DNA of 64,000 nt. It comes from Prosthecobacter algae (GTDB lineage Bacteria > Verrucomicrobiota > Verrucomicrobiia > Verrucomicrobiales > Verrucomicrobiaceae). A model generated the notes under the pieces. The model did no database searches. It was not told the DNA's origin and saw only the letters and a program-made list of their open reading frames with translations. Position 1 is the stretch's first letter; each line of letters opens with the position of its first letter. Below are positions 42,309-52,458 of the stretch, piece by piece. Made by a program: the position numbers and the translations under genes. The stretch spans positions 620,001-684,000 of the forward strand of contig NZ_BAABIA010000003.1 of NCBI RefSeq assembly GCF_039542385.1, written 5' to 3'.

Positions 42309-45300
42309 ATGTTTATGAGAAAACTTCGACTCGGTGGGGTTCGTGCCTGGCTAGCGGCTGCACTTTTGAGCGCCGGCATGGCGACGGCGGCAGACTATGT
42401 GGTCACTTCGGCCTCTGTTTTTGAATCCGGCAACCTGAACCTTGTCCTATATCAAGCCAGCATAACTCCCGGCCCGCACAGGATCACCTTTGATCCGGCC
42501 ATCCTGCCTGCCACCTTTACAATCAACACCTTTGGTCGCACAGTTATCAACTACGATCTGACGATGTCGGGGCCTGGGGCGGATCAGGTCACGATTGACT
42601 TTGGTGGCTTTAGTCCTGGCTTCCAGATTTCAGCAGGGCGCACCGTGGTTTTTACCGGTCTAAAATTTGCCAATGCGCGAAACACCGGCACAGACGGGGC
42701 GTCTGGAAACTTCACCACTCAACCCACGCCTGGAGGCTCGGCTGAAGGCGGAGCCATCCTGAATGGGGGAAATCTCACGGTGACCAACTGCGTTTTCGAG
42801 GCCTGCAAAACCTTTGGGGGAAGAGGCGGCAGTGGTGCTTTCTTCACGAACCAGCAAGGCCAGCCCGGCGGGGCAGCTCGGGGCGGTGCGATCTTCAGCA
42901 ACGGCACCAGCTTAACGGTGACTGGCTGCTTGTTTTTGGACAATGATGCCACGGGCGGCAATGGCGGCTCGGGGGCCAGTGATACCCAAGGTGGGCAGTT
43001 CTCCTTTGGCGGTGGCGGCGGCGACGGGGGTGTGGGCCAAGGCGCTGCCATCTACGCAGCAGCGGGCACTTGCTCCATCACTCGCACCACTTTCGCCGGT
43101 CAAGGTGCTTTTGGTGGCGTGGGTGCCAACGGCGGCCAGTTTTCAAACACCTCCTCCTCGGGCTACAATCCTGGGGGAAAAGGAGCCAATGCGGAAGGCG
43201 CTGCCATTTACGCAGCCTCTCCAGTTACACTCCTCCATTGCACGGTGGTCAATGGATATTGCCGGTCCGGCACAGGCGGTTTCTCTGGCTTCGGCATACC
43301 CTTAGGGGCGACGGGTTTGGCTCGGGGTGCTGGCGTTTTTGGCGCGGGTGTGGTGACCGTGGGGAATTCTTTGATGGCCCTGAACCAAGTCTCAGTTGGA
43401 AATACTCCACAGAGTCCCACTGACGTCGGCGGGTCTTTCTCCTCTCTCGGTTATAACTTGATTGCCGTCTTGCCCGATGGAGTCGCAGGCTTCAGTGGCA
43501 GCACGGAGCTGACAGGGACGACAGCCGCACCGCTGGACGCCAAAGTTCAGGTCCTACCAGCGCCCAATGGTTATGCCGTTGGCAGCCTTCGCCTGCGCCC
43601 TGGCAGCCCTGCGGTGGATAAAGGCAAGGCGCTCTCTGGTGCCACCGTGGATCAGCGTGGCCAGCCACGCACGGTGAACCTGGACGATGCCCAGTTCCCC
43701 AACGCTGTCGGCGGCGACGGCACCGACATCGGAGCCTTTGAGTCACAGACATTGCCAAACACCCAGCCCATCGTCTTGCCTGGCAATTCGTTTATGGGCA
43801 GCGCAGGCCAGGCACTCAGTGGTGCTTTTGTCTTTGGTTATGATGACGACAATGATCCAATCACATACACCATCGTCGGCACTGCATTGCCGACCGGGTT
43901 GACTCTGAACAACGATGGCTCCATCACTGGCACTACCACGGTGGTCGGCTTTGGCACCTACCGGTTCAAGGTGAATGACGGCAAGGAAGACAGCGAGGTA
44001 TCTACCTTTACGCTCGTGATCAATGAGATCCCCTCCCTGGTGGTCACCACTACGCAGGACTCCCTTTCGAACATTGACGGCGTGACCTCCCTGCGGGAGG
44101 CCATCAGCCGGGCTCAAGACGACGGACTCACCACGCCGGTGACCTTTGATTCCAGCGTCTTTGCCACCCCCCTGTCCACCAGTTTGCCGATTACTTCGAT
44201 CTCGATCACCAGTGATGTGGAGATCATCGGTCCCGTCGCTGGAGTCACTCTTCCGGGCATGACCTTCTCCATCAGCGGCGGCACCGTGTCGCTTTCGAAG
44301 CTGACCTTCCGCGGCTCCATGAGCGCCCCTTATCTGGATGTTTCGGGCACCACGAATCTCACGGTCACAGGCTGCACCTTTGGCGACGGGCAGTTTTTTG
44401 GAGGCTTACCCATCAACAACAATGGCGGCACGATCACCCTGCGGAACTGCACGATCGCCAGCAACGACGGCAGCTCCAGCGGCAGCTCCGCCAGCGCCAT
44501 CTATCAAGCCTCCGGCACCCTGCTGCTGCAAAACTGCACCATCGCTGCCAACATCGGACCCAACGCCATTTTCATCGTGGACGGCAGCTTCTCCATGGGC
44601 AACACCCTGGTGGTTAGCAACACCCTCGCAGCCTCAGGCGCAGCGGCCAACCAGATTCAAGGTGCCCTCACCAGCCTGGGATATAACTTGATCGGTGCTG
44701 CCCCGAACATGACGGTGACCGGAACGACCACAGGCAATCAGTTGAACGTGGCCAATCCGTTGCTCGATCCCGCTGGTCTTCAACTCAACGGCGGCCCCAA
44801 CCGAACCATCGCGCTTATGACGGGCAGTCCCGCCATTGATAAAGGCAAGGTGCAGGCCGCTGCCACGGCGGATCAACGCGGACGCCTGCGCCCCTTTGAA
44901 AACAAAACCGTTCCGAATGCCACCGGTGGAGACGCCAGCGACATCGGTGCTTTTGAGGTCAGCACTCCCGAGTCTCAAATCTCCATCCGGCCAGTGCTTG
45001 GCCCGGATTCTTTTGGCCCCGAGCTCCTCAATGGAGACACCTTCGACTTCAGCCCATTCTTCATTCAGGAGGTCGGCACCGAGACCACGGTGACTTTGGA
45101 GATCCGCAACCGGGGCAGCGCCCCGCTGGTGCTGAATGGCCCTTCCTTCGTCACCCTTCAGGGGGTCAGCGCCAGTTCTTACTACCTCGAGCAACCCGCC
45201 GTCGCGACCGTCGCCGTGGGCGCTTCTACTACCTTCAAGGTCACCTTTTGGCCTCAGACGCCAGGATTAAAAACGGCCGGACTTTCGATCTCCAACAATG

Positions 45301-47189
45301 ATTTGGATGAACCTAACTTCAGCCTGCAACTGAGTGGCACGGCTGAAGATAACACCGCTGTCCAGCCTGAGCTGATTGCCCCCAAGATGAACAGTGGCCT
45401 CTACCCCATGGCCAACATTGTCTTCCGTCTGCCAGAACCTCCAAAGGCAGGCACGGTGAAGTTGATTTTCCAGCTTCAGGATCCGCCCTACACAAATTAC
45501 AATTTTGACCTTCCAGCCGTGGTCACTTCCGGCATTCACACGGTCACCGTGGACACCGTCACCAACGACATGGGAGAGGGACCTTACCATGTTAACATCG
45601 AGTACCAGGACGTGCTCAGTTGGACCAACGGGGCGAGAAATTCTGGTGTCCGGATCCGTCCCGTGGCCGCCAGCAGCACCCTTCAAGTGGCCAGCAAAGC
45701 CGCAGCGCCAGGGGCAGGGGTCTTCCTGCCAGCGGGTGCCACCATCACCAGCTTTAACCTCCCGGCCATTGATGACGCAGGCAACGTCACCTACCTGGCC
45801 AAGTGGTCCAGCGTCTCTCCCAAGCTCTCTGGCACAGGCCTTTTCTTGAACAACAAGTGCTCCGGCTTCACCGGTGGGCCCACCTCGCTTCCTGGCGGCT
45901 CCAAATACACTGCCTTCACGGACCCCGTCATTGACGGTGGCCAACTCCTCAGCATCGCCAGCATTGCCGGTGGCACGCCGAAACCGCCCGCCAAGGTGGT
46001 GGTGATAGCCTCCAGCTCAGAGAGTCAGTCCCGCCTCGGCATTCTCAATTCCCTGGGCGAAGCTGCCCCAGATGCCACCGGCGCACTGCCGACCGGCGGC
46101 CCCGTGTTTAAAGACTTCCGTGCGGTGGATGTCCATGCGGGCGTCATCGGCATCTACGCCCAACTCTCCGGTGGCACGGGCACGCTGAAAGTCACTGCCG
46201 CCAATGACGTGGGCCTGTGGCTCAAAAGCGGCAATCTCCCCATGGCTCAGGCCCTGCGGGAAGGTCAGCAGATCGGCTCCAAAACTGTCGGCACCATCGT
46301 CAGCTTTATCTCTGGGGCACTCTCCGGGGGCCAAGGCCGTGGCTGGGTCACCAAACCCGCCGGCACCCAAGGGGCTGTGCTAGCCCTGGTCACCTTTACC
46401 GACCGTACCCAAGCGGTCGTCTCGGCGGAAAGAAATGGCGCGGCCACCGTCTTCTCCGCTGCGGGTGCCATCGGCACGGCCGGCGGTCCGACTCTTGCGG
46501 GGGGCAGCTTCGCCTCGTACGGCTTCCCGGCGGCCAATGATCAGGATACCAGCACCTTCCTGGCCACCTTAAAAGTCGGCACAGGCGGCGTCACCAAAGC
46601 CGATGCGCGTGGTATCTTCCTCAGCAACCAGGACGGCACCTACAGCCCTCTGGCACGAGTCGGTTTGCCTTCCGGCGTCCTCAATTCCTCCTACAGTGTG
46701 CTGGGCGACCCCGTCCTCTCCACCGACAGTTCAGTGGCGTTCCTCGCGACGCTGAAAGGCGGCACCGTCAAAGGCCCCAATGCGACCACGCTCTGGTGGA
46801 AACCCGCGCAGGAGCCGCTCCAGATGCTGGTCCAAGGCGGTGGTGAAGCTCCCGATGTGCCCGCTTCCCAGTGGAAGGCAATTACCAATCTCTCCATCGC
46901 AGGAGGTGGCCGCGGACCCGTCTTCGCTGCTTCCCTCGTCATCGGCAAAGGCGGCGTGACCGCCAGCAATGACACCGGCGTCTGGGCCTGCGACTTCCTG
47001 GGCCGCCCGCGCCTGCTCTTCCGTGAAGGGGATCTGATCAATGGCAAACGCCTGACCTCCTTCCTCCTGCTCAAAAGCAGCGTGGGAAATCTCGGAATCA
47101 CACGGAGCGTGAATGATGCCGCCAAGGTGGCATGGATTGCCACCTTCAGCGACAAAACGACCGCCCTCATGACTTCCGAAGTGCCTTAG
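42309..47189 (+). CDS. Giant secreted beta-helix/choice-of-anchor protein
   Basis: This 1626-aa exported protein has a signal peptide (1-28). Two Gly-rich right-handed beta-helix regions (about 50-430 and 577-835) each end in a choice-of-anchor Q-like block with GSPAxDKGK, DQRG and DIGAFE (about 432-478 and 838-884). A putative Ig domain (494-574) separates them. A CSLREA-like start (SLREAISRAQDDG) opens the second helix. A choice-of-anchor D-like domain (about 897-1015) comes next. The last 500 residues repeat blocks such as GTGLFLNN and ARGIFLSN, resembling the NxxGxxAF tandem-repeat family. It probably sits on the cell surface. No clear sorting signal is seen. Confidence 0.88.
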   Translation: MFMRKLRLGGVRAWLAAALLSAGMATAADYVVTSASVFESGNLNLVLYQASITPGPHRITFDPAILPATFTINTFGRTVINYDLTMSGPGADQVTIDFGGFSPGFQISAGRTVVFTGLKFANARNTGTDGASGNFTTQPTPGGSAEGGAILNGGNLTVTNCVFEACKTFGGRGGSGAFFTNQQGQPGGAARGGAIFSNGTSLTVTGCLFLDNDATGGNGGSGASDTQGGQFSFGGGGGDGGVGQGAAIYAAAGTCSITRTTFAGQGAFGGVGANGGQFSNTSSSGYNPGGKGANAEGAAIYAASPVTLLHCTVVNGYCRSGTGGFSGFGIPLGATGLARGAGVFGAGVVTVGNSLMALNQVSVGNTPQSPTDVGGSFSSLGYNLIAVLPDGVAGFSGSTELTGTTAAPLDAKVQVLPAPNGYAVGSLRLRPGSPAVDKGKALSGATVDQRGQPRTVNLDDAQFPNAVGGDGTDIGAFESQTLPNTQPIVLPGNSFMGSAGQALSGAFVFGYDDDNDPITYTIVGTALPTGLTLNNDGSITGTTTVVGFGTYRFKVNDGKEDSEVSTFTLVINEIPSLVVTTTQDSLSNIDGVTSLREAISRAQDDGLTTPVTFDSSVFATPLSTSLPITSISITSDVEIIGPVAGVTLPGMTFSISGGTVSLSKLTFRGSMSAPYLDVSGTTNLTVTGCTFGDGQFFGGLPINNNGGTITLRNCTIASNDGSSSGSSASAIYQASGTLLLQNCTIAANIGPNAIFIVDGSFSMGNTLVVSNTLAASGAAANQIQGALTSLGYNLIGAAPNMTVTGTTTGNQLNVANPLLDPAGLQLNGGPNRTIALMTGSPAIDKGKVQAAATADQRGRLRPFENKTVPNATGGDASDIGAFEVSTPESQISIRPVLGPDSFGPELLNGDTFDFSPFFIQEVGTETTVTLEIRNRGSAPLVLNGPSFVTLQGVSASSYYLEQPAVATVAVGASTTFKVTFWPQTPGLKTAGLSISNNDLDEPNFSLQLSGTAEDNTAVQPELIAPKMNSGLYPMANIVFRLPEPPKAGTVKLIFQLQDPPYTNYNFDLPAVVTSGIHTVTVDTVTNDMGEGPYHVNIEYQDVLSWTNGARNSGVRIRPVAASSTLQVASKAAAPGAGVFLPAGATITSFNLPAIDDAGNVTYLAKWSSVSPKLSGTGLFLNNKCSGFTGGPTSLPGGSKYTAFTDPVIDGGQLLSIASIAGGTPKPPAKVVVIASSSESQSRLGILNSLGEAAPDATGALPTGGPVFKDFRAVDVHAGVIGIYAQLSGGTGTLKVTAANDVGLWLKSGNLPMAQALREGQQIGSKTVGTIVSFISGALSGGQGRGWVTKPAGTQGAVLALVTFTDRTQAVVSAERNGAATVFSAAGAIGTAGGPTLAGGSFASYGFPAANDQDTSTFLATLKVGTGGVTKADARGIFLSNQDGTYSPLARVGLPSGVLNSSYSVLGDPVLSTDSSVAFLATLKGGTVKGPNATTLWWKPAQEPLQMLVQGGGEAPDVPASQWKAITNLSIAGGGRGPVFAASLVIGKGGVTASNDTGVWACDFLGRPRLLFREGDLINGKRLTSFLLLKSSVGNLGITRSVNDAAKVAWIATFSDKTTALMTSEVP

Positions 47190-47207
47190 CACACCTGTCT
47201 TCAGAGA

Positions 47208-47235
47208 CTGCCCGAGGGCCTCATCCTGAGGGCAG
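47208..47235. other. Hairpin between convergent genes
   Basis: CTGCCC/GGGCAG arms (47208-47213 and 47230-47235), or alternatively CCTCA/TGAGG (47219-47223 and 47227-47231), can pair in the gap between the giant protein and the convergent oxidoreductase. There is no T-run, so it would be a weak or Rho-assisted terminator at best. Confidence 0.35.
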
Positions 47236-47315
47236 GCGACAGAATCTGGCAGTGCTTCTCCGAAATGCCCTACCAGTACATGGTGCCCGGCCGAGTTTGA
47301 TGAAGGAAAAGAAGT

Positions 47316-48494
47316 TTAAACCGTCACCCAGGTCTTGGCTTTGCTGCTTTGCAGGATGGCTTCGCAGAGCTTCACTTCATGGTGGCCATCGGCGGCGGTG
47401 GCGAAGAGAACGGGGGTTTTCTTGCCACTGGCGATGTGTTCATAGACGGCACGGTAGTGCATCTTGTGGGCGTCGCTGAAGCCTTCGGCATGGCCACCGG
47501 GGTAGTCGGTAAAGTTGGCCACGTCTTCCAGGAAACCGGGGGTGCCGCGTTGCAAAATCTGGTTAGGCTGGTCGCGACGCCCGAGGATGATTTCGTTCGG
47601 CTGCTGGAGGTCCCACTGGACGCTGCCTTTGGTCCCGTAGATGCCCAGGGCGAGGCTGCACTTCCACCCAGCGGCGACCTGGGAGATGCTCGCATTGGCA
47701 TGAACGCCGTTGGCGTGGCCGTGCTTGGACTTGCCGAACTTCAGCAGCACGCTGCCGAAGTCTTCCGTGTCCACTTTGTAGGGGACCATGGTTTTGGGGT
47801 CCACCTTGGCGAAGGTCTTTACCTCGCCTTTCGGACGCAGGCGAGTTTTGTGAAAGGTTTCGATGTGGGCAAAGACGCTTTCGGCCTTGGCTCCTAGGAT
47901 GAAGCTAACGGCATCAATCCAGTGCGTGCCGATGTCGCCGACGGCGCGCAGTTTGCCGCCTTCGCTGGCCATAACACGCCAGTTATAGTCGGTCTGGTGC
48001 AGCAGCCAGTCCTGGAAAAAGTGCCCCTGGACGTGGATGATTTCGCCAAGGTCTCCGCGCTCCACCAAGGCGCGCATTTGCAGCACTGCGGGGAAGAAGC
48101 GGCACATGTAATTCACGGCAAAGACAGGCCCGGCCTTGCCCCCCTTTTTCACGGCCTCCACCACCTGCACGGTTTCGGCGGTGGTCATGCCGAGGGGCTT
48201 TTCACAGATGACGTGCTTGCCCATGGCCAGGGCGCCTAGGCATTGCTCGACATGGGCTTTGTTCGGCGAGGTGATATGCACCACGTCCACGTTCGGGCTG
48301 GCGAACATGGCTTCATGATCGTAGTCGCCATAGGCTTCCTCGATGCCCCACATCTCAGCCGCCTTGCGGGCGCTTTTAGAAGAGGCGCAGATGGCCGTCA
48401 CCTGGATGCCCAGACGTTTCAGCGCCTCAATATGGACCGGGCCGATGAAGCCGGTGCCGATGATGCCTGCGCGGAGATGATGGAGGGGTGTCAT
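47316..48494 (-). CDS. Gfo/Idh/MocA-family oxidoreductase
   Basis: This 392-aa NAD(P)-dependent dehydrogenase has GIIGTGFIGPVH (10-21) and the catalytic-lysine block CEKPLGM. The family's second domain shows YMCRFFPAVLQMRALVE, AVGDIGTHWIDAVSFI and the C-terminal GGHAEGFSDAHK, typical of a verrucomicrobial subgroup often annotated as a sugar dehydrogenase. It is not clustered with other sugar genes and runs opposite to its neighbours. The substrate is unknown. The only purine-rich site, GAGG, is too close to the ATG to be a good Shine-Dalgarno. Confidence 0.88.
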   Translation of the reverse strand: MTPLHHLRAGIIGTGFIGPVHIEALKRLGIQVTAICASSKSARKAAEMWGIEEAYGDYDHEAMFASPNVDVVHITSPNKAHVEQCLGALAMGKHVICEKPLGMTTAETVQVVEAVKKGGKAGPVFAVNYMCRFFPAVLQMRALVERGDLGEIIHVQGHFFQDWLLHQTDYNWRVMASEGGKLRAVGDIGTHWIDAVSFILGAKAESVFAHIETFHKTRLRPKGEVKTFAKVDPKTMVPYKVDTEDFGSVLLKFGKSKHGHANGVHANASISQVAAGWKCSLALGIYGTKGSVQWDLQQPNEIILGRRDQPNQILQRGTPGFLEDVANFTDYPGGHAEGFSDAHKMHYRAVYEHIASGKKTPVLFATAADGHHEVKLCEAILQSSKAKTWVTV

Positions 48495-48747
48495 GCCTCA
48501 CGCTGCCCCAGGAGGGGCTGACTGTGCAAGTAGGGGTTTTCGGCAAAAGCGGACTGTGAGGAGTGTTCTGCCCGTCTTTTGAGCCGGGCCCGCAAAAAAG
48601 TCGGGCGTGAAAGCCAAAATGAGGTGACGGAACTGGCACGAGGGCTGCCCAGGGAGGAGGCGGGCCTGGGCGACGTGGTTTTTTAAAACAAAACTCCGTG
48701 CTGGACGGGCAGGGCAGTTTATTTGTAATCTTCATTTTTCCCGGGAC

Positions 48748-48951
48748 ATGCGTCTGTTTTCCAAAATCCTCTGGCTCCTTGCTTTTCTGGCCGCCACTTT
48801 CTGCTGGATGGTGCTCTTTGAGCACGGTTTCAGCATGACTGGCTTCAGCAAAGGGGTGCGGGAGGAGTGGCGGACGCTCACCGAACTGGTCTCCGGCAAG
48901 GAAGACCCCACCGCCAAGGACACCCCTGTTAACCCCCCGAAACGCCAATAG
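48748..48951 (+). CDS. Small single-span membrane protein
   Basis: This 67-aa protein has one clear membrane span (about residues 5-24, ILWLLAFLAATFCWMVLF) and a charged C-terminal tail ending PVNPPKRQ. It ends 4 bases before the TPR gene, so the two are probably co-translated. The pairing and spacing argue that it is real despite its size. It could anchor or signal to the TPR protein. The family is not recognised. Confidence 0.65.
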   Translation: MRLFSKILWLLAFLAATFCWMVLFEHGFSMTGFSKGVREEWRTLTELVSGKEDPTAKDTPVNPPKRQ

Positions 48952-48955
48952 CATC

Positions 48956-50323
48956 ATGATCGTCACCGCGAGCGAACTGCAACCCAAGTATCAGAATCTT
49001 TGGAAAAGAGGCCAGTTGTCCGTCGAACAGAAGAACTGGGACTATGCTGTGAGTCTCCTGCTTCCGATTGTCAAAGAAGTGCCGTACTTTCTGGAAGGGC
49101 GCAAATGGCTGCGCCTGGCCGAAGGTGAAGCGGCGGGCAGCGGTCGCAAATTCAGCTTTGGCGGCGGCATGTTCAAGGGCGGCGGCAAGAAAGATCCCTG
49201 GGAGTCCATCGCGGACCTGGAGGAGAACGTTTTCCAGAAGGATCCGTACAGCGTCAGCGGCAACCAGCAGCTCTATGATCTGGCGCTGAAAGTGGAGTTC
49301 CCCGAGTTGGCATCCTTTGCCCTGGAAACGATCTGCAAAGGCCAGCCGACGAACACCAAGGTGATGCACACCCTGGCGGAGCATTACATGGCCCACGGCA
49401 AGCCGAAAGAGGCCAGCCGGGTGTATGCAGACATTTTGAAGCTGGATCCGAAGGATCTGCACGCCGGCAAAGGTGAAAAAGACGCCTCCGCTCGCGCCTC
49501 CATCGAAGGCCAGGGCTGGAACACGGGCGACATCAACAGCGCGAAGAAGGATAACAAAGAAGCGAACCTGCTGGAAATGCTGAATAAGCAGGGCCGCACG
49601 CAGGAGCAGACGGAGTCCCTCCTGGCTCACTTCACGGAGCTGTACAACCAGGACCAGAAGAACATCAACTATGTGAAAAGCATGGCGCAGCTCTTTGAAG
49701 AGCTGGACCAGACGAGCACGGCGCTGGACTTCTACCAGTATGCGCTGACGCTGAACCCTGGGGATGTGGCCCTGCAGCGCCGCACGGAAATCATCCGCGA
49801 CAAGGCGGAGGACCTGTACATCCAGCAGATGCAGGCCCACATTGAAGCCTACCCTGACGCCCCTGACGTGGAAGAAAAACGTGCCCAATTGGCCGAAGTC
49901 CGCCGTCAGCGCGCCTCGGTGATGATCAATGAGGCGAAGTCCCGTGTGGAGCGCAACCCGACGGACAAGGCCCTGCGGTATGACCTGGGCCAGGCTTACT
50001 TCAACTCCGCGATGTACACGGAAGCGATTCCGGAACTGCAGCAGGCGAAGAGCAACCCGAACATCCGCATCAAGGCGATCCTGATGCTGGGCCGCTGCTT
50101 TGAGAAGAAGAACATGAACGACCTGGCCTTCAGCGCCTTCATGGATGCCTCCAAGGAACTGGCGATCATGGACAACACGAAGAAGGAAGTGCTCTATGAA
50201 CTGGCACTTGTGAGCGAGAAGATGGGCCGGCAGGACCAGTATCTGGAAGCACTGAAGGAGATCTACAATGCGGACTATGGCTACCGCGATGTGGCCACCC
50301 GCGTGGAGTCCTCCTACACCTGA
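48956..50323 (+). CDS. TPR-repeat protein
   Basis: This 455-aa soluble protein is built from tetratricopeptide repeats. Examples are WDYAVSLLLPIVKEVPYF, YMAHGKPKEASRVYADILKLDP, TSTALDFYQYALTLNP and YTEAIPELQQAKSNP. A Gly/Lys-rich loop (about 61-77) interrupts the N-terminal repeats. There is no signal peptide. TPR proteins are scaffolds, and its partner is probably a membrane complex, given the small membrane protein encoded just upstream. A good terminator follows. The exact role is unknown. Confidence 0.85.
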   Translation: MIVTASELQPKYQNLWKRGQLSVEQKNWDYAVSLLLPIVKEVPYFLEGRKWLRLAEGEAAGSGRKFSFGGGMFKGGGKKDPWESIADLEENVFQKDPYSVSGNQQLYDLALKVEFPELASFALETICKGQPTNTKVMHTLAEHYMAHGKPKEASRVYADILKLDPKDLHAGKGEKDASARASIEGQGWNTGDINSAKKDNKEANLLEMLNKQGRTQEQTESLLAHFTELYNQDQKNINYVKSMAQLFEELDQTSTALDFYQYALTLNPGDVALQRRTEIIRDKAEDLYIQQMQAHIEAYPDAPDVEEKRAQLAEVRRQRASVMINEAKSRVERNPTDKALRYDLGQAYFNSAMYTEAIPELQQAKSNPNIRIKAILMLGRCFEKKNMNDLAFSAFMDASKELAIMDNTKKEVLYELALVSEKMGRQDQYLEALKEIYNADYGYRDVATRVESSYT

Positions 50324-50350
50324 TTTTTCTTCGACCGAAACCATCTACGA

Positions 50351-50385
50351 ATCCCTGGTCTGCCAAAAGTGGACCAGGGATTTTT
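50351..50385 (+). terminator. Rho-independent terminator after the TPR gene
   Basis: A perfect 10-bp stem ATCCCTGGTC/GACCAGGGAT around an 11-base loop is followed by TTTTT. It lies 27 bases after the TPR gene stop and ends that unit. Confidence 0.9.
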
Positions 50386-50562
50386 GTTCTCCCGACGAGG
50401 GGGAAGAGAGGCAATGAACGAGTCCAGGCGGTCTAGCTTGCAAATATTGGCCACCCCTGGCTACACCACCGTCTTAGCCATTCGCCCTGGCAGCCTGCTT
50501 TCATTTGGACTCTTTTTGGAAATGGTCTAAAACAAGCCAACCGCAGGTGCCCACCTTCCCCC

Positions 50563-52347
50563 ATGTCACTCCAGCCGCCGACCCCTGCTAGCAATCCGCT
50601 GTTCCGGCTCGCCTTTTACGGCCTGGCGATCGGGATGGCGCTGGTGCATGTGTTTATCACTTTCCGGGGGCTGAGCAGTGCCACGGGCATGGAACAGGCG
50701 CAGATGGCGCGGGAGATGGCGAGAGGGAATTATTTTGAGACGAAGGTGGTGCGGCCCTATGCGTGGGCTTTGCTGAATGAGGCGGGGAAGAATCCGGCAC
50801 CGGAAGCCATGCCGGATATCACGCAGCCACCGCTGCAACCGCTGCTATGGGCGCCGGCCTTCAAACTTCTGAAAGGGCAACTGGACTACACACCTGGGAA
50901 GAATGGATCCATCTATCTGCTGGATCGGGTAATCGCCTGCTTTGGGGTGACGGGAATGCTGCTGGCGCTGCTGTGGACACACGGGGCGGCGAGAAAACTT
51001 TTCGATGAGACGGTGGCAGCGGTGACGGTACTGGCGCTGGCGGTGTGTGAGCCGCTGTGGGAACTGGCCGTAAGTGGCAGCCCGGTGGCGACGCTACTGC
51101 CGCTGACGGCGCTGGCCTTCCGGCTGCTGGTCTCGGCAGCGATGAGAGGACAGGCGGGCCACGCGGTGGGAATGCCCCTACTCACCCTGGGAGCGGTGGC
51201 GGCGATGATGATGCTGACCCACTGGCTGGCGGTGTGGTTGGTGATGGGCCTGGTGCTGGCGACGGTGGTAGCCGTGCCGCAAAAACGGATGGGGGCGGTG
51301 CTGGTGGCGGTGATGCCCATGCTGGCCCTTGTGGGGTGGGGGTGGTGGATGCAGCAGCGCTGCGGAGATCCCTTGGGCGGTGCGAAGACCCTTTTTCAGA
51401 CCCACCTACTGCCGCTGGATGTCAGCGTGCTGCAACGGCAGTTCGCGCTGAACATGCCCCCCGTGCAGGTAGCGGAGCTGCTGAGGAAACTGCTGCAAAA
51501 CTGGCAGGAGCAACTGGGTGGCCTCTTTGCCCATCTGGGCTACAGTGTGCCAGCCCTGTGTTTCATCGTGGCGCTGCTACACCGTTTCCGGCGGCCTGAA
51601 ACGGCGAAGCTGCGGCTGAGCCTGGGTGTGCTGACCCTGGCGGTGGTGCTGGGCATGGGCTTCATCGGCCTGCCTGAGGGGAGGCTGGATGACAACCAGT
51701 TTTACCTGCTGCTGGTGCCTGGCCTAACCATTTATGGGGCAGCAATGCTGGCGGTGATGTGGGCGCGCCTGCACCCGAATGGCAATGGGCTGTGGACCCG
51801 ATGGGGCTATGCCCTGGTGGCCCTGGCGCTGAGTGCGCTGCCGCTGCTGAACGTGCTGCCTGCGCAGGTGAAAATGGGGCTGACCCTGAGGAACCGCATC
51901 TACCCCCACTGGCCGCCTTATGTGCCTGACCGGGTGGCGCTGGTGAACCGGCTGGTGGAGCCGGAGGAGATGCTGTTTTCCGACGCGCCATGGTTTGTCG
52001 CCTGGTATGCGGACAAGGTGACGAGCTGGATCCCGGTGAAGCGTGAGCAATTTGACCGGATGAAAGCCCAGGCAGAGGAAAGAGGGAATCCGGTGGCGGG
52101 ATTCATCATGACCCCGGTGAGCACGCGCATGGAGTATCTGCATGAGGCCTTCAGCGGTCCCTATGGCGAATGGCCGGAACTGCTGTTCCGCGGGCCGATG
52201 ATGGCCTTTGACCGCGACTTCCCTGCGCGGCCGGACTTTGAGTACAAAATCCCGGTGGCGCTGGTGGCCATCCCGCTGGGGGCGAAGGAGAGCCTGAGCC
52301 TGCAGATGACCTTTTACACGAACCGTTCCCGCACGCTGAAAGACTGA
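50563..52347 (+). CDS. Polytopic membrane protein, GT-C glycosyltransferase-like
   Basis: This 594-aa protein has about ten hydrophobic spans between residues 12 and 430 and a soluble C-terminal region. The first external loop (GMEQAQMAREMARGNYFET) and the following NxxxxxxxxTQPPLQPLL segment fit the GT-C (PMT/ArnT-like) pattern, where a loop acid near span 1 is catalytic, but the usual DD or DE is not obvious. It may transfer sugars from lipid-linked donors. Codon use is unusually rich in CTG and GCG. It stands alone after a terminator. Confidence 0.65.
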   Translation: MSLQPPTPASNPLFRLAFYGLAIGMALVHVFITFRGLSSATGMEQAQMAREMARGNYFETKVVRPYAWALLNEAGKNPAPEAMPDITQPPLQPLLWAPAFKLLKGQLDYTPGKNGSIYLLDRVIACFGVTGMLLALLWTHGAARKLFDETVAAVTVLALAVCEPLWELAVSGSPVATLLPLTALAFRLLVSAAMRGQAGHAVGMPLLTLGAVAAMMMLTHWLAVWLVMGLVLATVVAVPQKRMGAVLVAVMPMLALVGWGWWMQQRCGDPLGGAKTLFQTHLLPLDVSVLQRQFALNMPPVQVAELLRKLLQNWQEQLGGLFAHLGYSVPALCFIVALLHRFRRPETAKLRLSLGVLTLAVVLGMGFIGLPEGRLDDNQFYLLLVPGLTIYGAAMLAVMWARLHPNGNGLWTRWGYALVALALSALPLLNVLPAQVKMGLTLRNRIYPHWPPYVPDRVALVNRLVEPEEMLFSDAPWFVAWYADKVTSWIPVKREQFDRMKAQAEERGNPVAGFIMTPVSTRMEYLHEAFSGPYGEWPELLFRGPMMAFDRDFPARPDFEYKIPVALVAIPLGAKESLSLQMTFYTNRSRTLKD

Positions 52348-52458
52348 CCAGGCGATGCAGGGGCACAAGCGGCGTTGGAATCCGCCAGGATTGGTCGACA
52401 GATCGAACTGGCCTGAAGCTGGAGAGTGCCAACGTCTTGGACAAGACTGGCGCGAGAT

